64,000 nt of DNA from Winogradskyella immobilis (GCF_021887715.1 NZ_JAIQXX010000015.1:1-64000), one strand, 5' to 3'. Shown: positions 1-9,427, counted from the first letter of the stretch. A program made the numbers and translations. Notes: generated by a model not told the origin, from the sequence alone.

Positions 1-126
1 CAAACTATTTTTTTGCCTTCTAAACGGCTGAAAAAAATCTTTTGAACGTCGAAATAATAATCAAAAAAGAGTCAACCTATTTCAGTATAATACAACTATA
101 GAACTCACCAAGTTTTAATTATATAT

Positions 127-163
127 CTTTTGTCTTGAAACAAAAGAAACAAAAATTCAAGAC
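127..163. repeat. Alternating-hairpin palindromic repeat
   Basis: Two mutually exclusive stems share sequence. CTTTTGT (127-133) pairs with ACAAAAG (140-146) around a 6-nt loop, and GTCTTGAA (132-139) pairs perfectly with TTCAAGAC (156-163). I believe similar 'TTTTGTCTTGA...ACAAAAG' elements recur in flavobacterial genomes, but that is memory, not something this window shows. It lies just beyond the decayed 3' end of a broken esterase gene. Confidence 0.5.
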
Positions 164-199
164 TGCATATAATTTTGGAAACAATTACGGCTCATTACG

Positions 200-666
200 C
201 TACATTTTACGAATGAAATTCAAGTGATTGCTGGCTTGCCCTAATTGATATCTTGCCTGAGCTTCTGGGTTGGTAAAGGCTGTATGGAATAATCTCTAAA
301 CCTACTTGCATGTGCTCCTAATGTTGCTAAATCTCCTTTTAGATCTTTTTCCCAAGAAATGCCCACTAGGATTGCATCTTTCGCTAGAAAGTCGGCAGAA
401 CCAGATAAAATTTCAACATGCCATAAAGCATCCGTATAATAAATCACTGGATAATTGACATAAACATTTTCTGAATATCCTTCTGGCAGTTTAATATAAA
501 GCTCATATTGCCTATCATTCTTTATATCCTTTATCGGAACTACCTGTATCTTGGATAATTCCAAATTAACGATTGTTTCTGTTTTGTTGTTTGCTCTATT
601 TTCTTGAGCATAGACAACACTAAGCGATATAACACATATAAATATGAATAGCTTCGTTATTTTCAT
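200..666 (-). pseudogene. Frameshifted IroE/Fes-type esterase remnant
   Basis: The intact open frame (666 down to 241, 141 residues) starts with a signal peptide ending VYAQ and carries the N-terminal half of a putative esterase (alpha/beta hydrolase of the siderophore-esterase type): a strand ending in KLPEGY, a PVIYYTDALWH segment, and a strand reading AILVGISW. Full proteins of the family run to about 270-400 residues, and this frame stops right after RFRDYSIQP. In the next frame the DNA continues with TNPEAQARYQLG and QASNHLNFIR before a stop at 200-202. That reads like the expected continuation, so a frameshift near 270-285 followed by loss of the 3' half, including the catalytic Asp/His region, is the simplest explanation. 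It is almost certainly inactive. Confidence 0.75.
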
Positions 667-705
667 GATTTGTTTCTTTTTGATCTTGTATTTGTTTGAT
701 ATAGA

Positions 706-1560
706 TTATGGTTTCGGCCTAAGTTTTTCAATAAAACTAGTATCTACCCACATGGTATTGTTTTCGCCATTACTGAGCGTACTTCTAAAGAAGAAGTATT
801 TTCCATCTGGTGTTACACTGCCATAAACATCTGAGAATTCTGTATTTATGGTATCACCTAAATTAATTGCATTGCCCCATGAACCATCTTTCTGACGAAA
901 ACTAATATAGATATCATTATCACCGCCTTCAGGTCTACTGTCAAATATAAGATAGGATTCATCTGGAGCTATGAATGGATGGAACTGCAATGTTGTTCCC
1001 ATATCAAAATTCAATGTTTTTGGTTTTTCGTGTATGCCGTCTATTAATCGTGAATAACCAATATTTACTAGTGACTTATCATTAAATTGTGACACATCAT
1101 CAAAATAGTAAGTTCCATCAAATGAAGCCGTAAGGCGCATAATGGGAATAGAGTCAAAAGGTGCTCCAATAGATCTTAGCTCTGACCAACCAGAAGGGGT
1201 TCGCTCTCTATATTCGTTTCCTTTATACAGAATGGTACCGTCAGGGGAAATCTCGCCTCTGGGCACCACAAATGTCTCGGTCCATAGATTATCTTTATAT
1301 TGAATAGCAACCAAGGCTGAATCTTTTAACCCTTCATCAAATCTGCGGAAGTAGATTTCTTCTACGTCAGGCGAAAAGGCGGTTGCTGTAGAAACAACAC
1401 GGGGATCAAAAACTTCAGGAATTGAACCCGGTGGTTTTTGTGCAAAAAAGGGACTCTCTAAGTCTGGAAAATCAAGAGCGCTTACTTCTTGTTTTTTAGT
1501 ATTGCATGCATGTACCATTACTATAAGTAAGAGCATGAAAATGGAATTTAGTTTTTTCAT
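706..1560 (-). CDS. PD40 (TolB-like propeller) lipoprotein
   Basis: A 284-residue exported protein. The N-terminus has a lipobox (MVHAC, lipid Cys19), so it should be anchored in a membrane on the periplasmic or outer side. The body shows WD40-like/PD40 propeller signatures: a SPDVEEIYF strand, APDESYLIFDSR followed by GGDNDIYIS, and TPDGKYFFFRS. PD40 repeats usually mediate binding; no catalytic domain is visible, so no enzymatic role is assigned. The downstream neighbour on the same strand is the broken esterase, 39 bp away, suggesting a former two-gene unit. Upstream it is divergent from the LytS-type kinase. Confidence 0.8.
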   Translation of the reverse strand: MKKLNSIFMLLLIVMVHACNTKKQEVSALDFPDLESPFFAQKPPGSIPEVFDPRVVSTATAFSPDVEEIYFRRFDEGLKDSALVAIQYKDNLWTETFVVPRGEISPDGTILYKGNEYRERTPSGWSELRSIGAPFDSIPIMRLTASFDGTYYFDDVSQFNDKSLVNIGYSRLIDGIHEKPKTLNFDMGTTLQFHPFIAPDESYLIFDSRPEGGDNDIYISFRQKDGSWGNAINLGDTINTEFSDVYGSVTPDGKYFFFRSTLSNGENNTMWVDTSFIEKLRPKP

Positions 1561-1719
1561 AATTTTTAATTATCCATAACATGAATGTTGAATAAATGTA
1601 TAGTATATTCAACGTGTAAATTCATTAATAGGATAAACACAAGAATTAAATGATAACATCATTTCATCATTGATTAAAGGCTTTTGTAAAGAAATTGTGC
1701 TGTTAGCATACATAGATGT

Positions 1720-1727
1720 TATATTTG
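1720..1727 (+). promoter_or_regulatory. Bacteroidota -7 element (TATATTTG)
   Basis: An exact TAnnTTTG match sits 16 nt before the LytS-type kinase start, with a TTG at 1695-1697 (spacer 22 nt, slightly longer than the usual 19-21). It is a plausible promoter for the two-component operon. Confidence 0.4.
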
Positions 1728-1743
1728 ATAGGTTTTAATACGT

Positions 1744-2748
1744 ATGTTTATGATTAAAAAGTCGCTTCGAAATACTATAAGTATTAATATAGGCGCCTTT
1801 GTATTGGTGTATATTCTTGAACTATTGAGTGGATGGACGTTCAAACATCGATATGATACTGTTTTCTCTTATTACTTATGGGGACTTAGTTTTACTATTC
1901 CTATTATGGTTGTTATCTGGATAAATCATTTTATTTTAATTCCATATCTTCTTGATAAGAAAAGGTACTTTTTTTATGTATTTCTACTCATTGGGAGTTT
2001 GTTTTTTGGAGCGTATTTAAAAAACTATGCGAACGTCAATTGGCCTGATATTGCTAAAATGTTTTCTTATCTCATTTATAGCACAGGAACTGGAATGGCT
2101 GCTTTTTTTCTAAGACGAAATATGATTACTCAAAGAGAAAACGCTGAGAAAGAAAAATTACAAAAAGAGATGGAATTGAACTATTTAAAAGAACAAGTGA
2201 ATCCGCATTTTTTATTTAATTCCTTAAACAGTATTTATTCCCTTTCTAGACAACAATCACAGGAAACCCCAGATCTTGTGATGCAGCTTTCAGAATTAAT
2301 GAGATACCAATTAGAGAGTTCTAAAAAAGAGACAGTTTTATTAAAAGAAGAACTTGAGTTTATAGAAAATTACGTATTACTTGAAGAAAAAAGACTAAGC
2401 AAACGCTGTACTGTTGAATTTTTAATTGAAGGAGATTTTTCAGGATTAAGAATCTCACCAATGTTATTAATTCCATTTGTTGAAAATGCTATTAAGCACG
2501 GAGCACAAAGTACCAATGAGCAAAGTAGAATTGATATTTCTGCTACAATAAAAAAAGCAATACTCAATTTTGATGTAGTAAATTCTAAACCATCGATGGT
2601 TGTTGATACGATAAGAAAAGGATTAGGGCTTGAAAATGTAAAAAGACGTTTGAAGTTATTATACCCTAATTCTCATAAATTAGAAATTAATGATACAGAA
2701 AACGTATATTATGTAAATTTATCTGTTGATTTAAACGTACAACAATAA
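1744..2748 (+). CDS. LytS/YehU-type membrane sensor histidine kinase
   Basis: A 334-residue sensor kinase. Four hydrophobic segments fill residues about 12-125, followed by a short coiled coil and the His_kinase domain, with phosphoacceptor His155 in QVNPHFLFNSL. The N box (IPFVENAIKHG, Asn248) and G box (KGLGLENVKRRL, 293-303) are present. It autophosphorylates and passes phosphate to the response regulator that starts 7 bp after its stop, so the two are co-transcribed. The sensory part is membrane helices only, with no periplasmic domain, as is usual for Bacteroidota LytS-like kinases. The ligand is unknown. A second ATG two codons in would give almost the same protein. Confidence 0.92.
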   Translation: MFMIKKSLRNTISINIGAFVLVYILELLSGWTFKHRYDTVFSYYLWGLSFTIPIMVVIWINHFILIPYLLDKKRYFFYVFLLIGSLFFGAYLKNYANVNWPDIAKMFSYLIYSTGTGMAAFFLRRNMITQRENAEKEKLQKEMELNYLKEQVNPHFLFNSLNSIYSLSRQQSQETPDLVMQLSELMRYQLESSKKETVLLKEELEFIENYVLLEEKRLSKRCTVEFLIEGDFSGLRISPMLLIPFVENAIKHGAQSTNEQSRIDISATIKKAILNFDVVNSKPSMVVDTIRKGLGLENVKRRLKLLYPNSHKLEINDTENVYYVNLSVDLNVQQ

Positions 2749-2755
2749 ACAGTTA

Positions 2756-3451
2756 ATGATTAAAATTGGTATCATAGACGATGAAATGCTGGCGCGTAAA
2801 GTGCTAGAAGAGTATTGTTCTAAAATTGATAACTTCGAATTAGTATTAAGCACTGGTAATCCGCTTGAGTTTGTAAACTTCATCCAACAAAACGAAGTAG
2901 ATCTTATTTTTCTTGATATAGAAATGCCCGAACTTAATGGTATGGAAATTTTGCGTTCTATGATAAGACCGCCTAAAGTGATTTTAACTACAGCGTATTC
3001 TGAATATGCACTAGAAAGTTATGACTATGGTGTGGTAGATTATTTGGTAAAACCCATAAAAATTGAACGTTTTCTAAAAGCAATACATAAGGTTTCAGCT
3101 TCAAAAGTAATAGAGCCTAAAAAGAATATAGGAAATGAAGAACTTCAAATAAAGCATGATGGAATGCTTGTGAATATTTCATTTAAATCAATTTTGTACA
3201 TTCAGAGTTTTGGTAATTATTTAAAAATCTTTACCGACTCAAGAATGTACTTGATCTCTGAAACACTTATTAATATTACTACATTATTACCGGATAATTT
3301 TCAACGTACACATAAATCATACATTGCCAATTTGAATAGAGTGACCAAAGCCACTAGAACAGATTTGTTAATTGATAATAATACCATTCCTGTGAGTTCT
3401 ATGTATAAGGTTATTGTATTTGAAAAATTAGAAGGTTTATCAAAAATATAA
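2756..3451 (+). CDS. LytTR-family response regulator
   Basis: A 231-residue response regulator. The receiver domain (1-120) has the acidic pocket IIDDE, phosphoacceptor Asp54 (FLDIEMPELNG) and conserved Lys99 (DYLVKPIKI). A LytTR DNA-binding domain follows (about 127-228), with the typical 'ILYIQSFGNYLKIF' strand and 'RTHKSYIANL' segment. LytTR proteins bind paired direct repeats about 21 bp apart with a GTT-containing core. It is the partner of the kinase immediately upstream. Its targets are unknown; the phased GTTAA repeats at 23206-23241 are the best candidate operator in this window, but nothing links the two directly. Confidence 0.93.
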   Translation: MIKIGIIDDEMLARKVLEEYCSKIDNFELVLSTGNPLEFVNFIQQNEVDLIFLDIEMPELNGMEILRSMIRPPKVILTTAYSEYALESYDYGVVDYLVKPIKIERFLKAIHKVSASKVIEPKKNIGNEELQIKHDGMLVNISFKSILYIQSFGNYLKIFTDSRMYLISETLINITTLLPDNFQRTHKSYIANLNRVTKATRTDLLIDNNTIPVSSMYKVIVFEKLEGLSKI

Positions 3452-3469
3452 AAGAGCTCTTATAAAAAT

Positions 3470-4198
3470 CTACTTGATATCACAATCAAACCAAAGACTA
3501 AATGCGGTGAGTTGTGGTCTTTGATTTTGGTTGCCGCCTTGTCCACGGTTTGGTCGTCCTCCTTGACCTCCTCCTTGCCTAGCACCACTTCTACCTTGAC
3601 CTCCACCTTGTCGTGCACCATTTCTATTTTGATTGTTTATTCCATTCCTATTTGTTGGCGCAGTATTAGATACAATACCAATAGATAGCTTGTTAAGTTT
3701 TTCTCCATTTGGCGCAATTTTACTTACAGGAATTTTAAGGGTGTACAATAGTTTATCATTAGTGCCATTAGAAGATTCTTTATAATTATAATCTAATGAA
3801 ATATCTAAACTATTAGGGCTTAATTGAAATTCTACTTTGTCATTATAATAAGTAAACAACGCCTTATTTGGCATTAAGCTTAACATTTGATTAATAGGTA
3901 AGTCTTGATTTTGTCTACCACCTTGAGGTCTTTGTCCTCTTTGATTAGGTTGCTCTGGAGGAATAACATAGGTTACAGCTATTTTCTTTTTTTTCTTTCC
4001 TTTTAAGTCAAAATAGACAGAAAAACCCCTTCGTATCATAGATAACATACTGTTTCTATCCGAAGTACTAAGGTTTACATAGACATAATCTCCTTCTACT
4101 CTTGCGCTATATTCTAGATTATCTTCTAAAAGACTGTTATTAGAAAAAGCATTAAGTGTAGAAAAAGTGATTAGAAACAACAAAAATTTCAATTTCAT
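3470..4198 (-). CDS. Secreted protein with Gly/Arg/Gln/Asn-rich tail
   Basis: A 242-residue protein of unrecognised family. A signal peptide (about 1-19, ending TLNAFS) precedes a beta-rich domain (20-185) interrupted by a Pro/Gln/Arg/Gly insert near residues 80-98. Residues about 187-228 are a low-complexity run built from GARQGGGQG-type units, two of them nearly identical direct repeats, followed by a hydrophobic end (LTAFSLWFDCDIK). The basic disordered tail could bind acidic polymers or be a spacer; that is inference. It converges on the LytTR regulator, 18 bp apart, and a near-palindrome around AAGAGCTCTT sits in that gap. Confidence 0.75.
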   Translation of the reverse strand: MKLKFLLFLITFSTLNAFSNNSLLEDNLEYSARVEGDYVYVNLSTSDRNSMLSMIRRGFSVYFDLKGKKKKKIAVTYVIPPEQPNQRGQRPQGGRQNQDLPINQMLSLMPNKALFTYYNDKVEFQLSPNSLDISLDYNYKESSNGTNDKLLYTLKIPVSKIAPNGEKLNKLSIGIVSNTAPTNRNGINNQNRNGARQGGGQGRSGARQGGGQGGRPNRGQGGNQNQRPQLTAFSLWFDCDIK

Positions 4199-4334
4199 AA
4201 CATTTGTGTATTAGTATAATATAGTTTAGACTAAGAAAACCATTAATGGTTTAATACAAACTAAACTTTATAATAGAATATAGACATATTGTTAATATAT
4301 GTCTAAATATAATTATCTAAAAAAAATGCGTAGA

Positions 4335-4811
4335 TTATTGAAAAGATGCAGAACTAAAATCGACATCAAATTCATAACACCAAATGCTAATACTATTAAA
4401 CTCATTAAAACTAGCACCATCTGGTAAAAACAGATTTAAAGTAGCGCTTTCAAAAACTTGTCCGTTAATAGGTTCACTCATGTTAACTCCATTTACAAAG
4501 TCATTATCTATACCTGCATACACACTAATATTTGGACCAGCTCCATTATAAAAGAAATTAGAAATTTCTATTTCACAATCAGAAACAATAGTAACCAAGC
4601 CACTAATACCATATAAATTACTTATTCTAAGAGGTCTTGTAACACCAACTAATGGGCTACTAGAATCACAATCTCTAGGCAGTGGTGCAGGATTTGCTTG
4701 TAATGGATTAAAAACAACTCCATCTTCAGTTTCCGTAACTTGGTCATCGCTGTCACTACAGCCAACAATTACAAATGATAAGACAAATAAGTATTTCAGT
4801 AAATTTTTCAT
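4335..4811 (-). CDS. DM13-domain lipoprotein
   Basis: A 158-residue lipoprotein: lipobox FVIVGC (lipid Cys18) followed by an acidic SDSDD patch resembling the flavobacterial surface-export signal. Residues about 62-155 match the DM13 fold pattern: SGLVTIVSDCEIEISNF, then FYNGAGPNISVYAG, a 'NGQVF' turn and the C-terminal SISIWCYEFDVDF with the conserved cysteine. DM13 domains are proposed to act in electron transfer or redox at the cell surface, based on domain context rather than direct proof. It stands alone between a secreted protein and a D-threonine aldolase-like gene. Confidence 0.85.
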   Translation of the reverse strand: MKNLLKYLFVLSFVIVGCSDSDDQVTETEDGVVFNPLQANPAPLPRDCDSSSPLVGVTRPLRISNLYGISGLVTIVSDCEIEISNFFYNGAGPNISVYAGIDNDFVNGVNMSEPINGQVFESATLNLFLPDGASFNEFNSISIWCYEFDVDFSSASFQ

Positions 4812-4930
4812 AATAGCGCTTTTTTTGCTTTTAGTCGTTTTGCTTTGCTGTTTATTACAGAAACGACGATACTTTAACTAAAAAAAGTTGAGCCTACCTT
4901 ACTTGAATGAAGCATCTTATATAAATACAA

Positions 4931-6043
4931 CTAAAACATTAATCGTCTTTTTCGTGCTGTAATTTCCCAGTAATCAACTAGTTTTTCATTTGATATTACT
5001 GAAACATTATCATGTAGGTTTATTGTTGGACAAATATGATATGGAACTCCATAAAAGACATCACCAATATTTATTTCTTTCCAATTTTTAACTGATAAAA
5101 CTCCATGTTCTTCACTTTGCGAAATTAATTGGTAATCTTTTAAATTTAAAAATTTAATGCGTTGATGAATTGGGTTTTCTGAAGCTACAGACTTATGACC
5201 TAAATCAATAGTTATAATTCCGTTAGTTGGTTTAGATATTACACGCGTTATTAATAGCGCAGCATATTTAAAATTTTGTTCTTTTAATTTTTTAGCATAT
5301 CCCCAATCCCAAAGCACACAGGTACCAGGACTTGTAATTCTATTTTCTTCTTTTATATGTGTGGTAAATGAAGGTGTGCCACCACATATTAATTTAATAT
5401 CTGGATGTGTTTCTTTTAATTTATGAAATAAAGTTTTCACGGGATTAAACTCGTTTTCAATATGATGTTTTCGATCCTCAAAATCGATATTACGCAAATG
5501 CCCATCATACACATGAAACCCTTTAAACACAAGTGAATGATAATTAGGGAATGCTTTAATTAATAATTCTAATTCCTTGCCAAGTTTAATTCCTGAACGA
5601 TTCATTCCACTATTGATATCAATAAAAAAATCTATTTTTAAATGATTAGTAGCAGCATAATTATTCAATTGTTTAATAGTATAAGGGTTGTCTATTATTG
5701 TTGCAAATTTCACATTCTGAAAATGTTTCAAAAGTTCACAAAAACGCTGAAATTTTGGACCAACTAACTGGTGTGCTAATAAGATGTATTCCGCTCCTGC
5801 TCCAGCAGCGATTTCAGCTTCGGCGATTGTAGAGGTTTTAAAATTTTTAATACCGAGTGTTACCATAAGTTCTATTACTTTAGGCATTTTATTGGTCTTA
5901 ACATGCGGCATAAGTCTTGATAAGCCTCTACGTGTCATAGAAGTCATATGTTGAAGATTATGTAATAAACGCTCTTTATACAGAACTATTGATGGAGAAT
6001 CTATCTTATTAATGTCTTCAATCTTATACCATGCTTTTGTCAT
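4931..6043 (-). CDS. D-threonine aldolase / D-serine dehydratase-like PLP enzyme
   Basis: A 370-residue cytoplasmic enzyme of the alanine-racemase-fold family. The N-terminal barrel has the PLP-binding lysine in MPHVKTNK (Lys49), and later FFIDINSGMNRSG and HVYDGHLR. The C-terminal D-serine-dehydratase-like domain ends with the metal-binding pair His336/Cys338 (YHICPTINL). These features fit cleavage of D-threonine to glycine and acetaldehyde, or dehydration of D-serine; sequence alone does not separate the two. It is transcribed alone, divergent from the M23 peptidase gene. D-amino acids from peptidoglycan are a plausible substrate source. Confidence 0.9.
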   Translation of the reverse strand: MTKAWYKIEDINKIDSPSIVLYKERLLHNLQHMTSMTRRGLSRLMPHVKTNKMPKVIELMVTLGIKNFKTSTIAEAEIAAGAGAEYILLAHQLVGPKFQRFCELLKHFQNVKFATIIDNPYTIKQLNNYAATNHLKIDFFIDINSGMNRSGIKLGKELELLIKAFPNYHSLVFKGFHVYDGHLRNIDFEDRKHHIENEFNPVKTLFHKLKETHPDIKLICGGTPSFTTHIKEENRITSPGTCVLWDWGYAKKLKEQNFKYAALLITRVISKPTNGIITIDLGHKSVASENPIHQRIKFLNLKDYQLISQSEEHGVLSVKNWKEINIGDVFYGVPYHICPTINLHDNVSVISNEKLVDYWEITARKRRLMF

Positions 6044-6153
6044 CAGAATACAGTTTTATTTTTACAAGTTATTAAAAACAATTAGACAAGACTAAATCGT
6101 TTTTTTAAATAAAATTTTAACAAAACATAAAATAAAAGCATTTCTATATCGTT

Positions 6154-6161
6154 TAAATTTG
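6154..6161 (+). promoter_or_regulatory. Bacteroidota -7 element (TAAATTTG)
   Basis: An exact TAnnTTTG match 23 nt before the M23 peptidase start. No clear TTTG -33 element is seen at the usual distance, so this is a weak prediction. Confidence 0.35.
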
Positions 6162-6184
6162 CCGATCATCTATCAAAATGAAAA

Positions 6185-7105
6185 ATGAAATCTGTTTTTA
6201 GCTTTATATTCCTACTTATTGCTTCTAGCATCTTATTAAGCCAAAATACCTCTAATGACTCCTTAGTCCTTAAAATACCTGTTGATTTAGAAAAAGGAAA
6301 TTATGTTAATAAAATCATTATTCCTTTCATAAAAGGTTCAACAGATAAACAAGTAGATATTAAATCTGAATATTGGAACAATACTATAATCAATCCATAT
6401 AAAAGTATTGAAACCAAATTTCCGTTGAAAATTACGTTTAATGATACTACTTTTATATCACCTGTAAAAAAAGAAAAAGTAATTACATCTCGCTTTGGCT
6501 GGAGACGTGGGAGACCACACACAGGGATTGATATAGATTTAATTACGGGAGATAGCGTTGTTGCTGTTTTAGATGGTATTGTTAGAATTGCTAAGTATGA
6601 TTCTGGATTAGGTCGATGTGTAATTATTAGACACTTTAATGGTTTAGAGACTATATATGGGCATTTATCCAAATATGTTGTAAAAGCTAACGATACCATA
6701 AAAAGAGGCCAATTAATTGGTAAAGGAGGAAATACAGGGAATTCAAGAGGAAGCCATTTACATTTAATTACCAGTTATCAAGGTAATTATATTCATCCAG
6801 AGTATTTATTTGATTTTTCTGATGCTAATAAAATTAGAGCCAAAGAGCTTTGGGTAACTCGCAAATGGACACGTGCAGGTTTACATAGCGCACATAGAAA
6901 AAGTAAACTAAGCCTATTAACTTCTCGAGAGCAAGCTATTGCAAGCACAAAAAAACAGACAAAAATATATTTGGTGAAGTCTGGTGACACCTTATCTCGC
7001 ATAGCACGTCGTAATAATACGTCTATAGCATCGATCTGTAAAACCAATTATATAAGACGGTCATCAGTACTTAAGGTTGGTCAAAAGTTAGTTTTAGAAT
7101 TTTAA
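6185..7105 (+). CDS. M23 metallopeptidase with C-terminal LysM
   Basis: A 306-residue exported cell-wall hydrolase. Signal peptide 1-19; LytM/M23 domain about 95-215 with zinc ligands His112 and Asp116 (RPHTGIDID) and the HLH motif (His191/His193); LysM peptidoglycan-binding domain 261-306 (VKSGDTLSRIARRNN). It should cut peptide crosslinks in peptidoglycan in the periplasm. All expected zinc-site residues are present, so it is likely an active endopeptidase rather than an EnvC/NlpD-like activator. The ATG at 6185 is chosen because it begins the signal peptide. Confidence 0.93.
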   Translation: MKSVFSFIFLLIASSILLSQNTSNDSLVLKIPVDLEKGNYVNKIIIPFIKGSTDKQVDIKSEYWNNTIINPYKSIETKFPLKITFNDTTFISPVKKEKVITSRFGWRRGRPHTGIDIDLITGDSVVAVLDGIVRIAKYDSGLGRCVIIRHFNGLETIYGHLSKYVVKANDTIKRGQLIGKGGNTGNSRGSHLHLITSYQGNYIHPEYLFDFSDANKIRAKELWVTRKWTRAGLHSAHRKSKLSLLTSREQAIASTKKQTKIYLVKSGDTLSRIARRNNTSIASICKTNYIRRSSVLKVGQKLVLEF

Positions 7106-7234
7106 AAATTCATTTCTTTAATCTTTATCTGTTGTTTTAACATTTGTTTCCCAAAGTCAATAAAATTTAGGCTTCACATTTTTTTGATTTCATGGTAAAG
7201 ACCATTAATTTCACAGTTCTAAAATTACACACTC

Positions 7235-9427
7235 ATGAAACGTATTCTTCCTTTTTTAATCATTTTATTACTAACGGCGTGTAAGTCTGACACCAACACA
7301 AATCCAGATTTAGAACGCTGGCAAGCACATGCAGATAACACAACAATCATACGAGATAAATTTGGTGTACCACATATATACGGAAAAACAGACGCAGATG
7401 CTGTATTTGGTTTATTATATGCACAATGTGAAGATGATTTTAATCGTGTAGAACAAAATTACATATGGGCTACAGGACGTTTAGCAGAAGTTGAAGGTGA
7501 AGAGGCTATTTATAGTGATTTACGTGCTAAGCTATTTATGACTAAAGAAGAAGCTATAGCTAATTATGAAAAAAGCCCAGAATGGTTAAAAGAACTGTGT
7601 AATGCTTTTGCAGATGGCATCAATTACTACCTACATTCTAATCCTGATGTAAAACCACGATTATTAACAAAGTTTGAACCTTGGATGCCAATGTATTTTT
7701 CGGAAGGTTCTATAGGTGGAGATATTGAGCGCGTACGTACGGCTAAAATTAAAGCCTTTTACGAAGGCAATATGGATATTGAAGAAAGTAAAGCTGTAGC
7801 TCTGCAAGAACAACGTCGTTTAGAAGAAGAACCTGCGGGTTCTAATGGTATTTCTATCTCAGGAAAACTAACTGCGTCTGGTAAGCCAATATTATTAATT
7901 AATCCACATACGTCTTTTTTCTTTAGAGGCGAAGTCCATGCGGTTAGTGAAGAAGGTCTTAATGCATATGGTGCTGTAACTTGGGGTCAATTTTTTATCT
8001 ATCAAGGATTTAATGAAAAAACAGGTTGGATGCATACATCTACATATACCGATGTTATTGACGAGTTTGAAGAAGATATGATAAAAGTTGATGGAAAATT
8101 AATGTATCGTTATGGTGAAGAATTACGACCTGTTGAAACCTCTGAAGTGACTTTAAAATATAAAGAAGGTGAAGCAATAAAAGAAAAGACTTTTCCAATT
8201 CATAGAACACATCATGGCCCTGTAACACATAGTAATGATGGTCGTTGGGTAGCTACTGCAATGATGTGGGAGCCAGTAAAAGCATTAGAGCAATCCTATA
8301 CCCGATCTAAACAAAGTGGTTATGATGGATTTAGAAAAATGATGGATATTAAAACCAATTCGTCTAATAATACAGTCTATGCAGATGCAGAAGGAAATAT
8401 AGCATACTTCCATGGTAATTTTATTCCAAAACGAGATGCGTCGTTCAATTATAAAGAACCTGTGGACGGAAGCAACCCCAAAACAGATTGGCAAGGATTA
8501 CACGACGTTAGCGAGCATATTACGCTTTTAAATCCTGAAAACGGTTGGCTTCAAAATTGTAATTCTACACCATTTACTGCAGCTGCAGAATATAGTCCTA
8601 AGCGCGAAGATTACCCAAATTATATGTCTTTAGATCGTGAAAACTTTAGAGGTGTACATGCAATAGATTTATTGAGGCAAAAAAGAGATAATGGTTACAC
8701 ATTAGATGATGTTATAGAACTTGCTCACGATCCGTATTTACCTGCTTTTAAAGAGTTAATACCAGGTTTAGTTAAAGCATATGATAATTCTGTCTCTAAG
8801 AATCCTAAATTAAAAGATCCGATAGATATGCTTAGACATTGGGATTATAAAACATCTAAACGTTCTCAAGGAATGACTTTAGCACATTATTACGGTACAA
8901 TATATAATAGAAATGGAAAACGTCCTAGACCAATGTCAGGTATGGAAACCATGTCTTATTTCGGGAATGAATCACCAGAATCTGAACGTCTCGAAATTTT
9001 CGAATCAGCAATCGATTACTTAAATTCTACTTTTGGAAAATGGAATTTACCTTGGGGAGATGTTAACCGATACCAACGTTTAAATGGAGATATTCGTCAA
9101 GAGTTTGATGATAATGCACCGAGTATTCCTGTAGGCTTAGCTTCTGGACGTTGGGGAGCATTAGCTGCTTATGGCGTAAGCTATGTTGCCAAAGACGCTA
9201 AAAAAATATATGGTACGCGTGGTAACAGTTTTGTAGCTGTAGTAGAATTTGGAGATAAAGTAAAGGCAAAGACTATGCTTGCTGGAGGCCAAAGTAGTGA
9301 TCCTAACTCACCGCATTTTGAAGATCAAGCTCAACGTTATGCAGATATGAAGTTTAAAGATGTACCTTATTATAAAGAAGATGTTTTAAAAGTTGCTGAA
9401 AAAACATATCATCCTGGAGAAAACTAA
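7235..9427 (+). CDS. Penicillin-acylase-family lipoprotein (Ntn hydrolase)
   Basis: A 730-residue protein with lipobox LLLTAC (lipid Cys16). It has the layout of the penicillin/acyl-homoserine-lactone acylase family: an alpha chain (about 25-200), a cleavage site and a beta chain starting at the nucleophile Ser203 in PAGSNGISISG. Further family marks are GVPHIYGKTDADA near the start, NPHTSFFF after the nucleophile, and HHGPV. Self-cleavage gives an enzyme hydrolysing side-chain amide bonds; the natural substrate could be N-acyl amino acids, acyl-homoserine lactones or peptides and cannot be told here. It precedes a very large amidohydrolase by about 100 bp. Confidence 0.92.
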   Translation: MKRILPFLIILLLTACKSDTNTNPDLERWQAHADNTTIIRDKFGVPHIYGKTDADAVFGLLYAQCEDDFNRVEQNYIWATGRLAEVEGEEAIYSDLRAKLFMTKEEAIANYEKSPEWLKELCNAFADGINYYLHSNPDVKPRLLTKFEPWMPMYFSEGSIGGDIERVRTAKIKAFYEGNMDIEESKAVALQEQRRLEEEPAGSNGISISGKLTASGKPILLINPHTSFFFRGEVHAVSEEGLNAYGAVTWGQFFIYQGFNEKTGWMHTSTYTDVIDEFEEDMIKVDGKLMYRYGEELRPVETSEVTLKYKEGEAIKEKTFPIHRTHHGPVTHSNDGRWVATAMMWEPVKALEQSYTRSKQSGYDGFRKMMDIKTNSSNNTVYADAEGNIAYFHGNFIPKRDASFNYKEPVDGSNPKTDWQGLHDVSEHITLLNPENGWLQNCNSTPFTAAAEYSPKREDYPNYMSLDRENFRGVHAIDLLRQKRDNGYTLDDVIELAHDPYLPAFKELIPGLVKAYDNSVSKNPKLKDPIDMLRHWDYKTSKRSQGMTLAHYYGTIYNRNGKRPRPMSGMETMSYFGNESPESERLEIFESAIDYLNSTFGKWNLPWGDVNRYQRLNGDIRQEFDDNAPSIPVGLASGRWGALAAYGVSYVAKDAKKIYGTRGNSFVAVVEFGDKVKAKTMLAGGQSSDPNSPHFEDQAQRYADMKFKDVPYYKEDVLKVAEKTYHPGEN

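Noticed and set aside
1-126. Another gene at the left edge
   Set aside because: No open frame with protein-like content in either direction; AT-rich non-coding sequence.
3452-3469. Terminator between the LytTR and Gly-rich genes
   Set aside because: The AAGAGCTCTT palindrome has no loop and no clear T-tract; too weak to call.
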